A stretch of DNA of 64,000 nucleotides from Pseudisothecium myosuroides (taxonomy: Eukaryota > Streptophyta > Bryopsida > Hypnales > Lembophyllaceae): NCBI GenBank assembly GCA_951799445.1, contig OX637290.1, positions 22,376,987-22,440,986 of the forward strand. The letters run 5' to 3'. Below are positions 49,317-61,963 of this stretch, piece by piece; within the stretch, counting starts at the first letter, position 1; each line of letters starts with the position of its first letter. The position numbers were made by a program, and so were the translations under genes. A model generated the notes under the pieces. That model was given only the letters and a program-made list of their open reading frames with translations, did no database searches and had not been told where the DNA came from.

Positions 49317-49950
49317 ACAGCTCGCAGTGCCAATTGAAAATCTGAACCACCACTGACTATGGTATTGACCTGGGATGATCGAGACGTAAAATTTGATTTC
49401 CACCGACAACAGTTGACCGCTACTTCACTTCAAAATTAATAATTACAGGACTAGAATCACTACAGACACCATTTCCGAACTAAGAGGACAAAACGAAATT
49501 CGAAAAAAATCGCAAAACCTTAGCCAATTCCACAAAACCTAGTGAAAAAAAAAAAGTTCAGGTGGTCAAAAATTTATTGTTCCAAAATCCAACAGGCGCA
49601 AAGAGGATGCTGCGATTGGACGAACCACGCGATGTTCTACCTCTCAACGCAGCTCGCACTGCCAATTAAAAATCTAAAAACCAGTGAATATTGTATTGGC
49701 TCAGGATGATCGAGACCTAAAATTCAACTTCCACCGTCACAGAGCTTGCACTCGATAGTTTCCCGCTCGTTCGATTCAAAAATAACAACTAAAGGACTAC
49801 AATCACTACAAAAAACATTTCCTAAATAAGACGCCAATTTCACAAAAACCTAGGGGAACAATATAAAACGTTCAGGCGGCCAAAATTTTGTTGTTTCACA
49901 ATCCACAAGGCGCAAACGAGGGACCAGTTATTGGCCGAACCGCGCACATC
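49317..49950. repeat. Tandem duplication, period about 332 bp, upstream of the RING gene
   Basis: Two collinear copies, about 49320-49635 and 49652-49950. Shared landmarks in order: CAGCTCGCA(G/C)TGCCAATT, GGATGATCGAGAC, CTTCCACCG.CA-like block, GGACTA.AATCACTACA, GTTCAGG(T/C)GG(T/C)C, and AGGCGCAAA. Divergence is roughly 15-20% by eye. The duplicated stretch lies in the likely promoter or leader of the RING gene. Confidence 0.8.
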
Positions 49951-51104
49951 AATCACACACAGTTCGGAGGTATTGATTCCTCTGTAAACGAACCTAACGG
50001 ATGCTAAGTGGGGCCAAATTGGGCTAGAAGAAGCTCAAAAGAAACGGCCGCTCGGGAGTGACACGATCCGCAAAGAGCGCAATATCGAGAGATCGAGAGT
50101 TTGAAAATTTGGTTGAAAGAATGGAGAAGACGACGACGAGGTCCGGATTTCAGGCGAGGAACGGGAAGTCGGGAACTGTTGTTCGGTCCAGGAGGCGATG
50201 GCGAGCATGTTGAGACCCGGACTCGGGCGATGACATGGTGGATGTTTATGTACGGGTGACCGCCTGCGGATAAGGCCCCTGTGACCGCGTTTGCTGAGAA
50301 CAAGACCGAGTGCAAGACCGTGATAAGGTGAGGGAGCAGTGATTTTTTTTAAATTGTGGAGAAGGAGCCAATTGTTTCTTCAATACTCATGTGATACTTG
50401 GGTGATACTTGGTGATACCTATATGACAATTAGGTGATACCTAGGTAAAATTTGGGTATTGGTCTTAAAATACAACAGTAATCTGGCTATTTTGACCCTC
50501 CAAAATGAAAATCCCCTTTACAAAAAATAGCCAACATCTTTTGGCTCTAGCCAAGTGGCAAAAATTTGTGCATAAAAAAAACACTATGAAGGAGAAGGGA
50601 GTAACTCAGTCTCTGTCTTTAAGGCTTGGCTCAAGGTAAACCAACCCATGATAGGCAGAATGATTGGTTTGCGTAGTTGGCATTGTTGAACTTTTTTGAA
50701 CTTTTTTCCACATAAAGACAAATGTGAGAAATGGGGAGAGCAATTCAAATCATATTTTTTTTGACAAGGTATGAATTTGTTATGAATTTTTGAAGTGTGT
50801 TGCCTAAATAATCTCAAAGAGTCTCCAGATTATCTAGAAACCAACAAAAAGTGTATCCATAATAGTCATCTAACTCACCTAAAGTAATCACAATCTTTTC
50901 TAATATGTCCACAATATGAGGGCCTAAAAAATTCATTTTTTGTAATAATTTTTCACTGAAAAGGTGGAAATTCCTATTGCAATCACTAATCACTCCATTA
51001 CCATCATTTGAGATGGCCACTAACTCAACCTAATGTAGTTAAAATCTTATTTATTGAAATAAGTTCATGGATTGATGGAGGACTTTGATGGATCATTTCC
51101 TAGC
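49951..51104. other. Likely RING-gene promoter end and spacer
   Basis: 49951-50340 is GC-richer and may contain the transcription start of the minus-strand RING gene. The rest is AT-rich with GTGATAC-like short repeats around 50395-50445 (ATGTGATACTTGGGTGATAC, then two further GTGATACCTA copies). No gene is supported. Confidence 0.4.
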
Positions 51105-51381
51105 ATTAGAAGAGATTTGAGGCCTCCGGAGGGCCGTTTCAGGGTTGTTCCCCTTCCCAGTTCCCCTATTCTAAACCAATAGTAATGCTATCAGAATTTT
51201 TTTCCTCAAAAAAAAAAAAAATTTACCCAAAAGTGAAAAAAAAAATTTTAAATTATTTTTTTTTCAAAAAATCTAACATGGCACTCTCTCGGCCACATTA
51301 GACTACGCATGTGACAAAGTTCCCAGGCTAGGAACACCCGAGGAATTCGTAGTTTTCTAGAGGCCTCAAATCTCTTCTAAT
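51105..51381 (+). mobile_element. MITE, ATTAG family, copy 3 (277 bp)
   Basis: It has a perfect 22-bp TIR: ATTAGAAGAGATTTGAGGCC, then TC, at the left (51105-51126) and its inverse at the right (51360-51381), followed inward by CCGGAGGGCC or CTAGA. The ends match the CATTAG elements at 7373 and 9798, while the interior is shorter and largely different. No coding capacity. Confidence 0.8.
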
Positions 51382-52620
51382 AGTAAGTGTCTCTACCAAT
51401 GGATCTTTTCCCTATGATAGGATGATTTACCTTAAATTAATCTTGGAAGGATGTAGTTAATCACAGATGTTGTTGGTCCAAAATAATTAGATTTCAAGAT
51501 GAGTAGGTGCATTCTTCATTTTTCCAAGGTTTTTTGAAAGTCATTCATCATACATTTTTAATCTATTCATTCTAGGCTTCTTAATTTTTGCTTATTAAGT
51601 CGGGGGATGGTATTTTTTTCTTGGATAGGGAGAATCTACCCGTCATGCTTAGCCTTTAATAAAAATGTTGGATTTTTTTATTTACCACACAGAGTTCATA
51701 TTTTGAATAGAATAATTCTAATTAGCTAAGATAAATTAGAAAATACAAAATTAACCAACTAAAAAACAAGGGATTGATTTTGAAAACTACACAGCTTAAC
51801 GAATCTCCAAATTTGAGAATATTAATTGGTTTATCCAAATCTTCTTTTTTAGGTGTGAGTGTACAAATTTAGATGAATAGATGAATTTGCATGTTCCATC
51901 CAATTCCAAGTATTTAAATATCTCTTACACTCTTAAGAAGATTCCTTCCTATCCTACCCAAAATTAAAAAAATAAAACCTTGGATCATGTTGAAGTACTT
52001 TAGGAATAATTGTTTACACAAATCTAATATTTTCTATTTAATATTTTTTGACATAAACTTTATTACTTTTTCATTTGAACCAATACTTTAATTCTTCTAT
52101 AGAAGGAGTGACAATTAGACACTTAGACACTTGAATCATACAGAGTAGTTTCCATTATAAAATTGTCATAAATGCTTTTAGATCTCATAGGCAATTTGTG
52201 AAAATATCCAAAATACTTTGTTGTTCACTTTTTGGATATTATATGAATTAATTATGAATTTTCAAAGTATAACTTAGAAGATTTCTAAAGCCATGCCTAT
52301 TTTAATGTACATAAGTTGAACATCTTGAATTGAGTATCTATTTATTTTCAAGATCTCTTAGGACATTTTTTGAGATAGGTTCTTAGAAATGGAGGTCTAT
52401 CTAAGAACTCATGCATCATTGTGAGCTCCCAATTTGTCACTTGGGACTCGTAGAATTATTTTTTTGGAAATTTGCAATTTGAAGTTGATAAAAGTATAGA
52501 AAAACCCATAAAAAGAGTGTAGAACCGAAATAGGGTTGTGTCATACCCATTATAATATTTGGTCTAGATTTGTGTTTTTTACTTAGAATCCCCCAAACCT
52601 TGCCTAAAAATAGTATAGAA
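51382..52620. other. AT-rich spacer
   Basis: No gene, RNA or clear element boundary was seen. Confidence 0.45.
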
Positions 52621-54129
52621 ATAACGAAAAGATTAGATTTGGAGGATTCGAGTCACACAGCCCCAAAAAGGCTAAATCCCACCATGAATGTGGCGATTCA
52701 TGGCTAGGTCGGTCCGAGGGATCCACAGCGAGGCCACTAGGTTGGGTCCTAGAGTTAGATTTAGAATTCTCCATTAGATCGACGAATTCTCAAAATCCCG
52801 ATTGTTAGCATGTAGGAGCCACTCACGCAAGACCGGGCCCGTGGAGGAATCTACAGCCCAAGGATGGTGTTCTAAGATGAATCCCATGCCAGGAGTCCAA
52901 CGGCGAAATCGGTTCACCAAGATTCCTCCACCTGTAAAAGATTCCCGCACCGTCGCTAATTCGAGGAGATGGCCAGTTTTAATCTCCATTGACCAATCGT
53001 ACCAGGTACGGAAACACACCCGCACATCTTTCATGCGACTCCCTGAGAGATCATGTGAAAAATCCCGGCATCTTCCGACTTGCAGAAGAACCTTTTCTGG
53101 GTGGTCAACTCCCCTAACCTCCAACGGGAATTTCATGGAAATTACCCAGGTTACAATAAAATCTCACTAAAAATTAGACTAGCTTGTTTTATGTTAATAA
53201 TGCGCTTCGTGAAGTTTCACAACATTCCGATAGCGGCAAGTACCCAAACCGGCGAGATTCCTCGGGAATTAACCACGTGGCGGGGTCCCCACCACGTTGA
53301 CCGGCATCCCGGGCCCATACAATGGCGAAACGAAGTCAACCAAAAGTCCTTCTCGACTCTCTCGCATCTACCGGAGACCCTAGGCTATTCACATTTCTCA
53401 AAATAGGAGACCCCCAAGATCTAGGATTTTACCACGATTTGTTTTTTAAACTAAATTAGCCTACGATGGGTTTTTGGCCTCGGTATGAGGGGTAGAGGGA
53501 GCTTGGACAAAACATGGCGATCTGGATCCAACGGCGCAATCCGTTCAGCGATTGGATCTAATCTCCAAAAGTTAAGATGTTGGTCCAGCATAGATGGTAG
53601 AAGTAGAAATTTAGGATGTAGGATGAAAATCTTTGAGGATGAGGATGAAAATCCCTGTTGATAAGGTTACCTTAGAGCTTTAGAGAGAGGGGTGAGCCCT
53701 TGGGAAACCTATATAAGGGCCCCATTTCTCTCTCTAAAACACCCCCTCACTTTTGTTTGGGTCCGTGGGTCCAATTTGTTTTGGATATTTTGGCGTTTGA
53801 AGCCAAAAACCTCTACGGTGTTTTTGGAGCACTTTTTGCTCCATTATTGTTAGATTTCAAGCTTTGAAGGTCCTTAGGGGGTCCTTCTATCTTGCCTTGT
53901 GTACTTCTCATACGTTGTTGTACCTTTGTTACGAGTTAAGAGTCCTCGTTTCTCTCTTGTAGTTCCTTTGTGATCTAACTTGTGAGTTTATGAGTCTTTT
54001 GGTGTCTTGTCCTAATCCTAAAGTCATCCCCCACCGTACCTTGGCGATGTCGCTTTGGGGGGCCTTTAGCTTGTGAAGTTGTGTGTCTTTACGTGTCCTA
54101 ACTGTGTTGTTTATCCTCACTTGTGTATT

Positions 54130-54690
54130 CTCATCCTCTTCTAATCTTCCCCTTGTTGTGTGGACACCCCCTCGGGACGGCGAAGCTTTGGCTTTGTCAC
54201 GTGTGTTTCTCAAGTCTGTCTTTTCTACCTTCTTCTAATATTCCCTTTGTTGCGTGGACCCCCCCTCGGGACGGCGAAGCTTTGACTTTGTCACGTGTGT
54301 TCCTTAAGTTTGTCTTTTCTACCTTCTTCTAATATTCCCCTTGTTGTATGAAACCCTCCCACGGCGGCGAAGCTTTGAACTAGTGACCACGTCAAGTCCT
54401 ATAGTGTGTGTCTAAATAGTCTTAGACGGCGAAGCTTTGAACCCGTGGAGTGTTACAAGTCCTAAAGTTGGTGTTAAAACCAATTTTCAGCGGAGCCTTG
54501 AACCTCCATAGCCTTAAATTCCAAAGTCTAGTTTCCAAGACCTTCTTGGAAAAATCCAGAGTTTAGCTTCCAAGATTGGTCACGAGTTTTTAGGAAGAAA
54601 GTAACCATCCCGTAACACTTAGCTTAGGAGACTGTTCTAAAAATTTGGGGCCTAACTCCCCGGACGGCAAAGCTTCGATCTTGGCCCTAA
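54130..54690 (+). repeat. Tandem repeats carrying CGGCGAAGCTTTG
   Basis: CGGCGAAGCTTTG occurs at about 54178, 54272, 54364 and 54426, with degenerate versions near 54488 and 54663. The first three are spaced 94 and 92 bp apart inside near-identical units (TTGTTG.GTGGAC.CCCC before, GTCACGTGTGTT after). Spacing and identity decay to the right. Confidence 0.75.
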
Positions 54691-54865
54691 CCCCCTACTA
54701 AAAATTCAATTTAAGTTTGTGTTAGTGGGTTCCCCTAAGGGAACCCGGTTGTGTGGATTTTTTGGGAAGGACAGCTAGTACCCCGGACCAGCATACAGCC
54801 AGCCATACTGGACCGGCATACCAGACCAGCCGGCAGCCAGCCATACAGCCAGCATACATCGGGCA

Positions 54866-54965
54866 GTCAGCTTGACTGAGCTGAACATTAGCATCGGGCT
54901 AGTCTGTTTGACTGAACTGAACATCAGCCATCGGGCTAGTCAGCTTGATTAACTGAACTAAATTT
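54866..54965 (+). repeat. Short tandem repeat of about 35 bp, 3 copies
   Basis: GTCAGCTTGACTGAGCTGAA is followed by two variants (GTCTGTTTGACTGAACTGAA and GTCAGCTTGATTAACTGAAC), each preceded or followed by CATCGGGCTA. Non-coding. Confidence 0.75.
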
Positions 54966-56654
54966 CTGGATTTCTAGAACTAAATGGGACAATGCCCTGC
55001 GGGACCCCAACCACCCTTTTTTTTTATTTTTTGATCTTTTAAAGTCTGAAATTTTGGAATCCAGTTGGAGAGAGGAAAAAACTCAACTTGGAACTTCAAA
55101 AACACAAGAGAAAGGGGGGGAGAAATAGAAGCTGCCACTCCACGCGCCACCTGCACAAAAACATCCGATCCTATCTGCATTACCACTCACACCTACACAC
55201 AATGGAAGGAAATTAGGGAGAAGGATGTGTTATAGGAGTGGAAAGGAGAGAGACGATGAATAGTGCCTAGCTAGGAGATTAGGTAGGAAATCTAGAAGAA
55301 CTCCTTGCAACCGTTGAAAGGAGGATTAGGATGACACAAAGCAAGGTTGCGTAAGAGGGTAGGAAGAACATTTAAACCCTTCTCATAGTTTGAAACCGTA
55401 GTGTAAGACTCATAAAAGCTTAGGTGGAATAGTGCTAGTGTAGAAGAGAGGGGAAGAAAGAAGAAAAGGAGGAAGGGAAAGAGGGAGTTTAGATCATCAA
55501 AAATTGTAATATTTTCTCAATAAGCGGTGAGCTTGGAAAAAATTCAAAACAAAGCCAAAGACTACCATAGAGCGTGAGGATGTACACGTGGACGTGGACG
55601 AAGTTATTTTCGACACCGGTAGTGAAGAGGTGAGTTTTTGATTTAATCTTTGATGTTTCTCCCTAATTAGCATTTATTTTCCTAATCAGCCCTTAGAGCG
55701 TGATTAGCACCCGAGATTAGTGCAAATTAGAAGTTTAGATTTAAAAAGTTATAGATTAGCGATAGAGGTTTCCAAAAACATCTTATAATTAAGATTTGAC
55801 CGTAAATTGACCGCGTTAGGCTAAGTTAAGCGGTAGGGGGTAGAACGGAGGAATTTTAATTAACACTACAAGAAAATGGGGGTATATGTGACTGCGGGGT
55901 CACGTGACTGCAGCCCTGCAGTCGTGGGCGCGACTGTCCCTCTCTAATTGCACGAGCTGAAATGCGGTTTATAAGTACAGTCACGCTGGAGTCGCGGACA
56001 CAATTGGGGGATGAAGACTGGAAAGAAAAGCAGGCTTCCTGCGCATGTTTTCTTTCCCGGTTCATTTCTTTTACTGCAAGAAGCTTAAAGTCACATTTCG
56101 GGACTCAGGACGACTAAAACATAACTGGTTCGTGACTGGAGATGCTCTGTTGTCCACGTCATATGGTCTTTGACGCTGCCTACGTGGATTACGGGAGCTG
56201 ATGTGACCCCTGCCGGCTCGTCAGTCGTTACGGAGTCACGGTGAGTCGCCATATGCCACTTCAGGGCGTTGGGAGACGACTAGAACTTCAGTTTACAGGA
56301 ACTTGAACGCGACTTGCACGGAATTTCTGTACACACGGGGTTTTTGAAGTACTCATTTTGTAGAGGGACTTTGAGCAGAGCAGGGAAAATGCAGATATGC
56401 AACACTGGTGACTTTGGCAACGATGTGAACACCGTAAATGGGGAACATATAGGGGGACAGAGATTGCAAAGATGCGGGGAAACAAGCCCTTCACTTTTCA
56501 GTTAGTGCATGAACATGAAAGGACTCACGCATCGTGTTCAGTCACATGCTACACCTGGCTAGGGAGTGGCCACAATGCGACTCTGCCGCGACTGGGCCGT
56601 GACTGATTGCAGACTACCACGGACACTGTGACACGACTGCAGGGCTACTGACCA

Positions 56655-59600
56655 CTAGTACCATGAGTGCGCCAACAAATTGTCTTCCTCAGACAATTCA
56701 ATGGCCCCTAAAAGATTCGCCGCCTCTGGGGGGAATGGCATCGTGTGCGGAGCAGTCAGTCCGGCACTCTCCGACGAGGTGGTGATGAAGGCGTCTGTCT
56801 TGTCCACGACCTCCCGGCGAGCTCTTGCTTCTTTTCGTAAGACAACTTTCCATCCAGGTCTGCCGGCAACATCTGAGAAAAAGACTTGTGTGGCCTGGCT
56901 GGGAAAGATGAAGGGATCTGCCATACGAGGTAAAGTATGGCGAGTGTTCACAAGTAGGAAACCAGCATCATCCCGCACATAAGTTGCATTCCCTCGATTG
57001 TCTTGGTCCTTCACCCAATCACAGCGCAGTAGAATTATTTCTGTACCGAGACCTCCGTAATCCAGCACCAAAATGTCTTTTAGCACCCTGACATAGTTCA
57101 CGGGTAAGTCCACAGCTCCCTCCGAAGCCTGTTCAAATACCGAAGCCACGCCGCTGTTGTAGCTTCGCAATGCGGATGTGGTTGCGTCGTCCACGCGGAA
57201 GTGGTTTCCGAAAGCGGTGATCCGGGAATACCTCGTGGCCCTCTGTGACGGCCTTGTGCTTAGCAACAAGCGATCCCGGTCCTCAGGCGAGCGCATATCC
57301 AAATCAGAATTGCGCACGGCGCTCCGTACCCACTTTGCTAGCGCTGGGGTAGATGGATTTGACCTCTGTTCAGCCCTCCATTTCCTGCGCGTGGAAACGG
57401 TGCACTTCATTAAAAAATATCGTGCACACAGTTGACACGTCTGACCAGAATGCATAGACGCTGAGGGGATTTGACAAATGCACCAATGTTCGAGCCGCGA
57501 CAGTATCACCACTTCTACTCGATTGAAAGAAGTTGACAGACAGTCACAGATTGATATAAAGCGCTACTTCTGTACACGCATCGGACTGCAAAACGACTCC
57601 AAGACAATGAGTCGCGAGTTTGTCCTACAAGCTGCAGGGATTGAGTCCCTCACAGCGCTGGTTTCAATTACAATAAATGGCGTGCAAGCCAGGTCGGTCA
57701 CAACTACTTCTGTCATAACTGGAGTACTGTCAGTTCGATTGACATGCGAGGGTGAAGGCAGCACTCACGCATAGAAGTCTCCCATAACGGATGCGTTCGT
57801 CAGCACGTACTCATGTGCGATGTCGCGCAGCGCAGCGGTCAAAATATACTGCTTCCCTGCACCCTGAAGAACTTCTTCAGCATCCCCATACTCTTCATCT
57901 TCATCCCACACGCGTCTTTGAGTGTGCTCAAACCTCTGCAAGTGCTCCGTGATGAAGCCAATGCACTCATCCTTCAAGTACCCCTCCGCCATGCACGCCT
58001 CGGGCCTCGCCAAATTCCTGACATGATTCTTCAGCACTTTCATATAGCGTTCCACTGGATACATCCACCTGGCACTCACTGGCCCGCACAGGTCCAGTTC
58101 CTTGGCTAGATGGTAAGGGAGATGCGTCATAATGTCAAAAAACGATGGAGGGAATTCGATCTCTAGTAACGCCATGCTCTCGGCGACATCAGCTTCGAGG
58201 GAGGGAAAATCACTCGGATTGTAAACCTTCGTGCATAGGCGTCTGAACACCTTGCACATCCGCATCACAGCCATGCGTGGCCCAGGTTCCATTAGCCCGC
58301 GAAGCGCGAGAGGCAAGACCTGCTGCATCAGCACGTGGTAGTCGTGGGATTTGAGGCCCCCAAAATTCTTTTTCCGTATGCACTTCCCAAGGTCAGATGA
58401 ATACCCAGACGGAGTCTTCAGAGACTCTATGCAATGGGCAAACGTCTCGAATTCCTCTTCGGTCAACACGTAAGAGGCTCTTGGCTTCAACATCTTTCCG
58501 GCCTTCCGGGGGTGTGGGGTGAGCCACAGGTGTCTCCTCACCTGCTGCCGCTGCAAATCCCTCCTTACCTTGACTGTGTCCTTTTTGCCTGTTATGGTTT
58601 TGAGGAAGTTCTTGGCGAGGTTCATTTCGCAATGCATGACGTCCAGCGTATTCCGAATGAGAAGATCCTGTATGCAATGAATTAAATAAAGAATCAATGC
58701 AAGTGACAGCATACATACGGCGGATAGGGACTACCTCGAGTGCGATTTAGGGGGACCGGGTTACAACGGAGACCAGTCGCACAATAGTCACAAATGAGTC
58801 TCTTAATGTCACTGCGACTCACTTACGACTTCCTCTCTACTGAAACGCGACTTCATAGTCGTTCTACTGCCATCAAACTCACAACGCAGATGCGGTTTAC
58901 TAAGAGACAAGGCGCGATGGGAGGCTCACCTTCCAGTACGGCAATTTGAACAAAATGCTCATGCGCTTAACTCCGTGCACTTTGGAGGGGTCACCTGCAC
59001 CGTTGTCTCTGTGGTTACCCGCCTTCCAAGCCTCAAACTCTGCCGCATGTGCCAGCTGCTCCTCCACTGTGATGGCCGGTGGTTTAGGTCTTGTTTCCAT
59101 GGCACCATTGAAGTGGTCCTTCATGGAAAATGACCTGAAGGGGTGGTGGTCAGGTAACCAACGGCGTGTCCCTCCGTATGTCTGCTTGCCCAACTCCACG
59201 GAATGCTCAGCGCCCAAGTTCATGCCGCACCACGGACACGCTACGTAGCCCTGATGGGAGAAGCCCCCCACTGTCCCATAGCCAGGGAAGTCGTGGATTG
59301 TCCACAACAACATGGCGCGTAATTGGAATGCCTCGCAACTTGGACCCTTTGTAATGTCGTATGCAGGCACTTCCGTCCACAGCTGGAGCAACTCCTCCAC
59401 AACGGGCTCAAGGTAAACGTCAAACACCTCCGAGGTCATGGACTCCCTCCCTGGAATTAGAAGTGTTAACAGCACAAAGAATTTTTTTGTGCACAGCCAA
59501 GGGGGGACATTGTAATTCAGCAGAAGCACTGGCCACGTGGACCACGACGAACTATTCTATTTGAACGGGTTCACGCCGTCTGCAGCCAGAGAAAAGTGAG

Positions 59601-60693
59601 CATTCCGGGGATCCAATGCAAAGGTGGGGTCAACATTATCATGGAAGTGCCGCCAAGCCTTCGAATCACAGGGATGACGAACCAGCCCGTCCCCTCCCTC
59701 CTGGTTGCTCCGGTTCTCATGATGCCACATCATGAGCTTCGACAACGTCGGACTCCGGAACATTCGCTGCAAACGAGGAATTATTGGGAAGTGACGTAGA
59801 ACCTTCACAGGGAAGGCCTTCCGCTCCTCATCTCGGAATCTCTTCCCACCACACTTAGGGCAACGGAGGGCATCCGCGTGTTCACCACGGAAGAGTACGC
59901 AGCCTTGCTCGCATGCGTGAATGGTGTTGTAGGACAAACCCAGCTTCGCTGTGAGGGACTTCGCAGCATGATAGGTAGTTGGCAAGGTATTGTTTTCAGG
60001 TAGCAGATGACGGTTGAGGATGCTGAACAATTCGTTTGCACATGTGTTGGTAACACCATGCACTGTGCATAGATTCATCAGCAGCACTGTGGCGGCTAGT
60101 GTACTGGACCGGGCGCCATCGTATAACACATTCATGGACTCCTCCACAGCAGTGACGGTGGGGTGGTCGTCAGCCACCCGAGCATCCTCAACCGAGGCCG
60201 TCGTGACGGCCACATCACGACACTCCTCGCTTTCAGCATCGTCCCCTGCGTCCATTTCCATGCACTCTTCGTGGATGGAATCTGCCGTTGCAAAGGCGTC
60301 CATGACGGCCTCCTGAAATCGATCACCTGCAGAGGGTGCCTCCTCCTCGGCACGTGATGCCTGGTGGACCATGCCGCGTACATCCACTGTGGCATCCACT
60401 TCACGCGGAGCCTCAGCGGCAGGTGCCCAGAAGTCGTCCTCCCACTCCTCGTCTGAAGAGTCCCGGTTGCCAGGTCCGGTCTACCTCCGCAGAGTCGGAT
60501 CCCTGCCGTTGCGGATGAGGTGGTCCCGTACATTACGAAGCAAGATTTTCTTCCGGCCCTTGCATTTAGTGCAAGGGCAATGCAGTCTTGTGGCGCTGTC
60601 TCGTGCAGCCAGTTGCACCTCCCTTGTCCAGAGACGCTCATCTCTGAGCCGCTGCCTCTCACTGGCTGAGAGGGGAAGTCTTGCGGGTATCAT
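56655..60693 (-). pseudogene. TNP2-like CACTA transposase with two in-frame TAG codons
   Basis: Three exons, 60693-58930, 58667-57769 and 57384-56655, join with matching phases (AAG|GTGAGC, then TATGC|GTGAGT) into 1131 codons including the final stop. Domains in order: a Cys-containing N-terminal transposase-associated segment (LHCPCTKCKGRKKILLRNVR); an acidic linker (SSDEEWEDD); the TNP2 zinc-binding part (CEQGCVLFRGEHADALRCPK, then CGG); VLRHFPIIPRLQRMF; DPRNAHFSLAADGVNPF; the core NVPPWLC, LLIPGRES and LLWTIHDFPGYGTVGGFSHQ; DVMHCEMNLAKN; a DUF4218-like PVERYMKVLKNHV and RPEACMAEGYL; and a C-terminal DUF4216-like part (CDWVKDQ, DPFIFPSQATQVFFSD). TAG codons at 60483-60481 (in the linker) and 59559-59557 (in the core, after VNPFK) interrupt an otherwise intact frame, so this copy is probably inactive unless read through. 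Confidence 0.85.
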
Positions 60694-61960
60694 CGACTCC
60701 GCCTACGATATCAATAGTTCTCCACGTCTTGTACTCCAAGCACGACACGCGGTTAGGGTGTGCAATTCCCGCTTTGAACATCTTGGTACTGCGCACGGAG
60801 ACGGGACTGTCTTGACTTTGTTGTGACTGAAGAGTGACTGAAATGAGTTCCGCTTCAGTGAAGCTTCCTGCCTACGACTCTGACACTACTTCACCCAGTG
60901 ACTCTGCAGTATCACAATGTGACTGGGCGGTCGGGCGAGCAAATTTGAGGAATTCCAAACTTCTATTCGTGGACTCATGTGCGGAACGCCTACCTCTCAA
61001 TTACTAGCGATAGTATTAGGCCTCACTTCAGATTTGAAGATCAATGTGTGAACATGGAATAGCCAGTAGGCCTTCGTTACAAAGGTACGGCGGTATCCTT
61101 CCGAAGAGCCGAGCCATCAGCCGCTGCCAAGCGAGGGAGGAAGGTTCAAACGCATGGCCGGAGGGCGTGAACAAGAAAATACAAGATTAAGCTACACCAA
61201 TCACACAGTCCAGGAATACCCCACTCTAGGAAAACACTATGAGACGGGCAGAAGGACATTGCGTTCGAAAAACAGCGGACGGAGACGGTCGGAAGAAAGG
61301 CGAGAAGATAAAAGTATGGACTTTCAATTGAAACGGATAATGTGATCTTCTTCCCACAGTTTCAAATACTGTGTGCCAAGTTTGGTTGCCAGTGCTAGTC
61401 TTCCGAAAACTAAGATGTCTTCTGAAGGGGCTGTATTCAAAAAAACCCAAGAGGTGTTTCTTCTAGCCGACCAATCAAGCATTATGAAATACAAGGTAGG
61501 CCCTGTTTCGCTTTTCATATCGCTGCAAGAATATGAACAGTATAGTCAAGCGGAAACAATGAAAATACACGTACATAATAAATGCCATGGAGTCTCTGAA
61601 GTCCATATCACTAGAGTCACGGACAACCTATGCCCATACAGTTCAATATAGTAAATGATGGTGCACAGTAGTGGACTACGATACCGACGTACCTAAACCA
61701 ACATTACAGAGTGACTTGCATGAAAGTGCGCCATGAAAAAAAATACCCCTCACACGCTTAGACTATGAAGGAGGCGCCTTCGAACAAACAAGTGACTACT
61801 GGGAAAATATTGCAAGCAGAACGATGGCACATGGAAGGTGGAACCTTCTTCACGCCGAATCCTGCGCACGAAGGGAAGCTTCTCAGCGTTCAAGGAAAGA
61901 AAATCGTATTCATGTGACACTCCAGGAGGAATACTGGAAAGCATATGTACCCCAAGAAAA
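60694..61960. other. Non-coding region upstream of the transposase
   Basis: Contains many GTGACTG/GACTC motifs at 60820-60960, like the left subterminal region. Open frames (for example 61373-61651) show no domain. It probably includes the transposase promoter. Confidence 0.4.
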
Positions 61961-61963
61961 TGG

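Larger units (their letters stand above)
52621..55840 (+). mobile_element. LTR-like non-coding repeat region (possible decayed LTR retrotransposon part)
   Basis: A TATA box (TATATAAG at 53710-53717) with downstream C/T-rich sequence is followed by over 1 kb of non-coding, highly structured sequence. This resembles the U3-R-U5 layout of an LTR. Small inverted and tandem motifs occur, including GGTTCCCCTAAGGGAACC near 54728 and CCAGCCATAC / CAGCATAC repeats at 54788-54860. No gag or pol coding sequence, primer-binding site or second LTR is visible, so the assignment is weak. Confidence 0.3.

Noticed and set aside
50004..50315. 103-codon minus-strand frame upstream of the RING gene
   Set aside because: No domain and no joining splice site in phase with the RING frame; probably leader or promoter.
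60446..60483. A tiny intron removing the TAG at 60483-60481
   Set aside because: The only in-frame donor/acceptor pair nearby would give an intron of about 32 bp, too short for plant splicing.
60132..60826. Long open frames on both strands across the transposase N-terminal region
   Set aside because: The frame carrying the TNP2 motifs accounts for this stretch; the others are shadows favoured by high GC.
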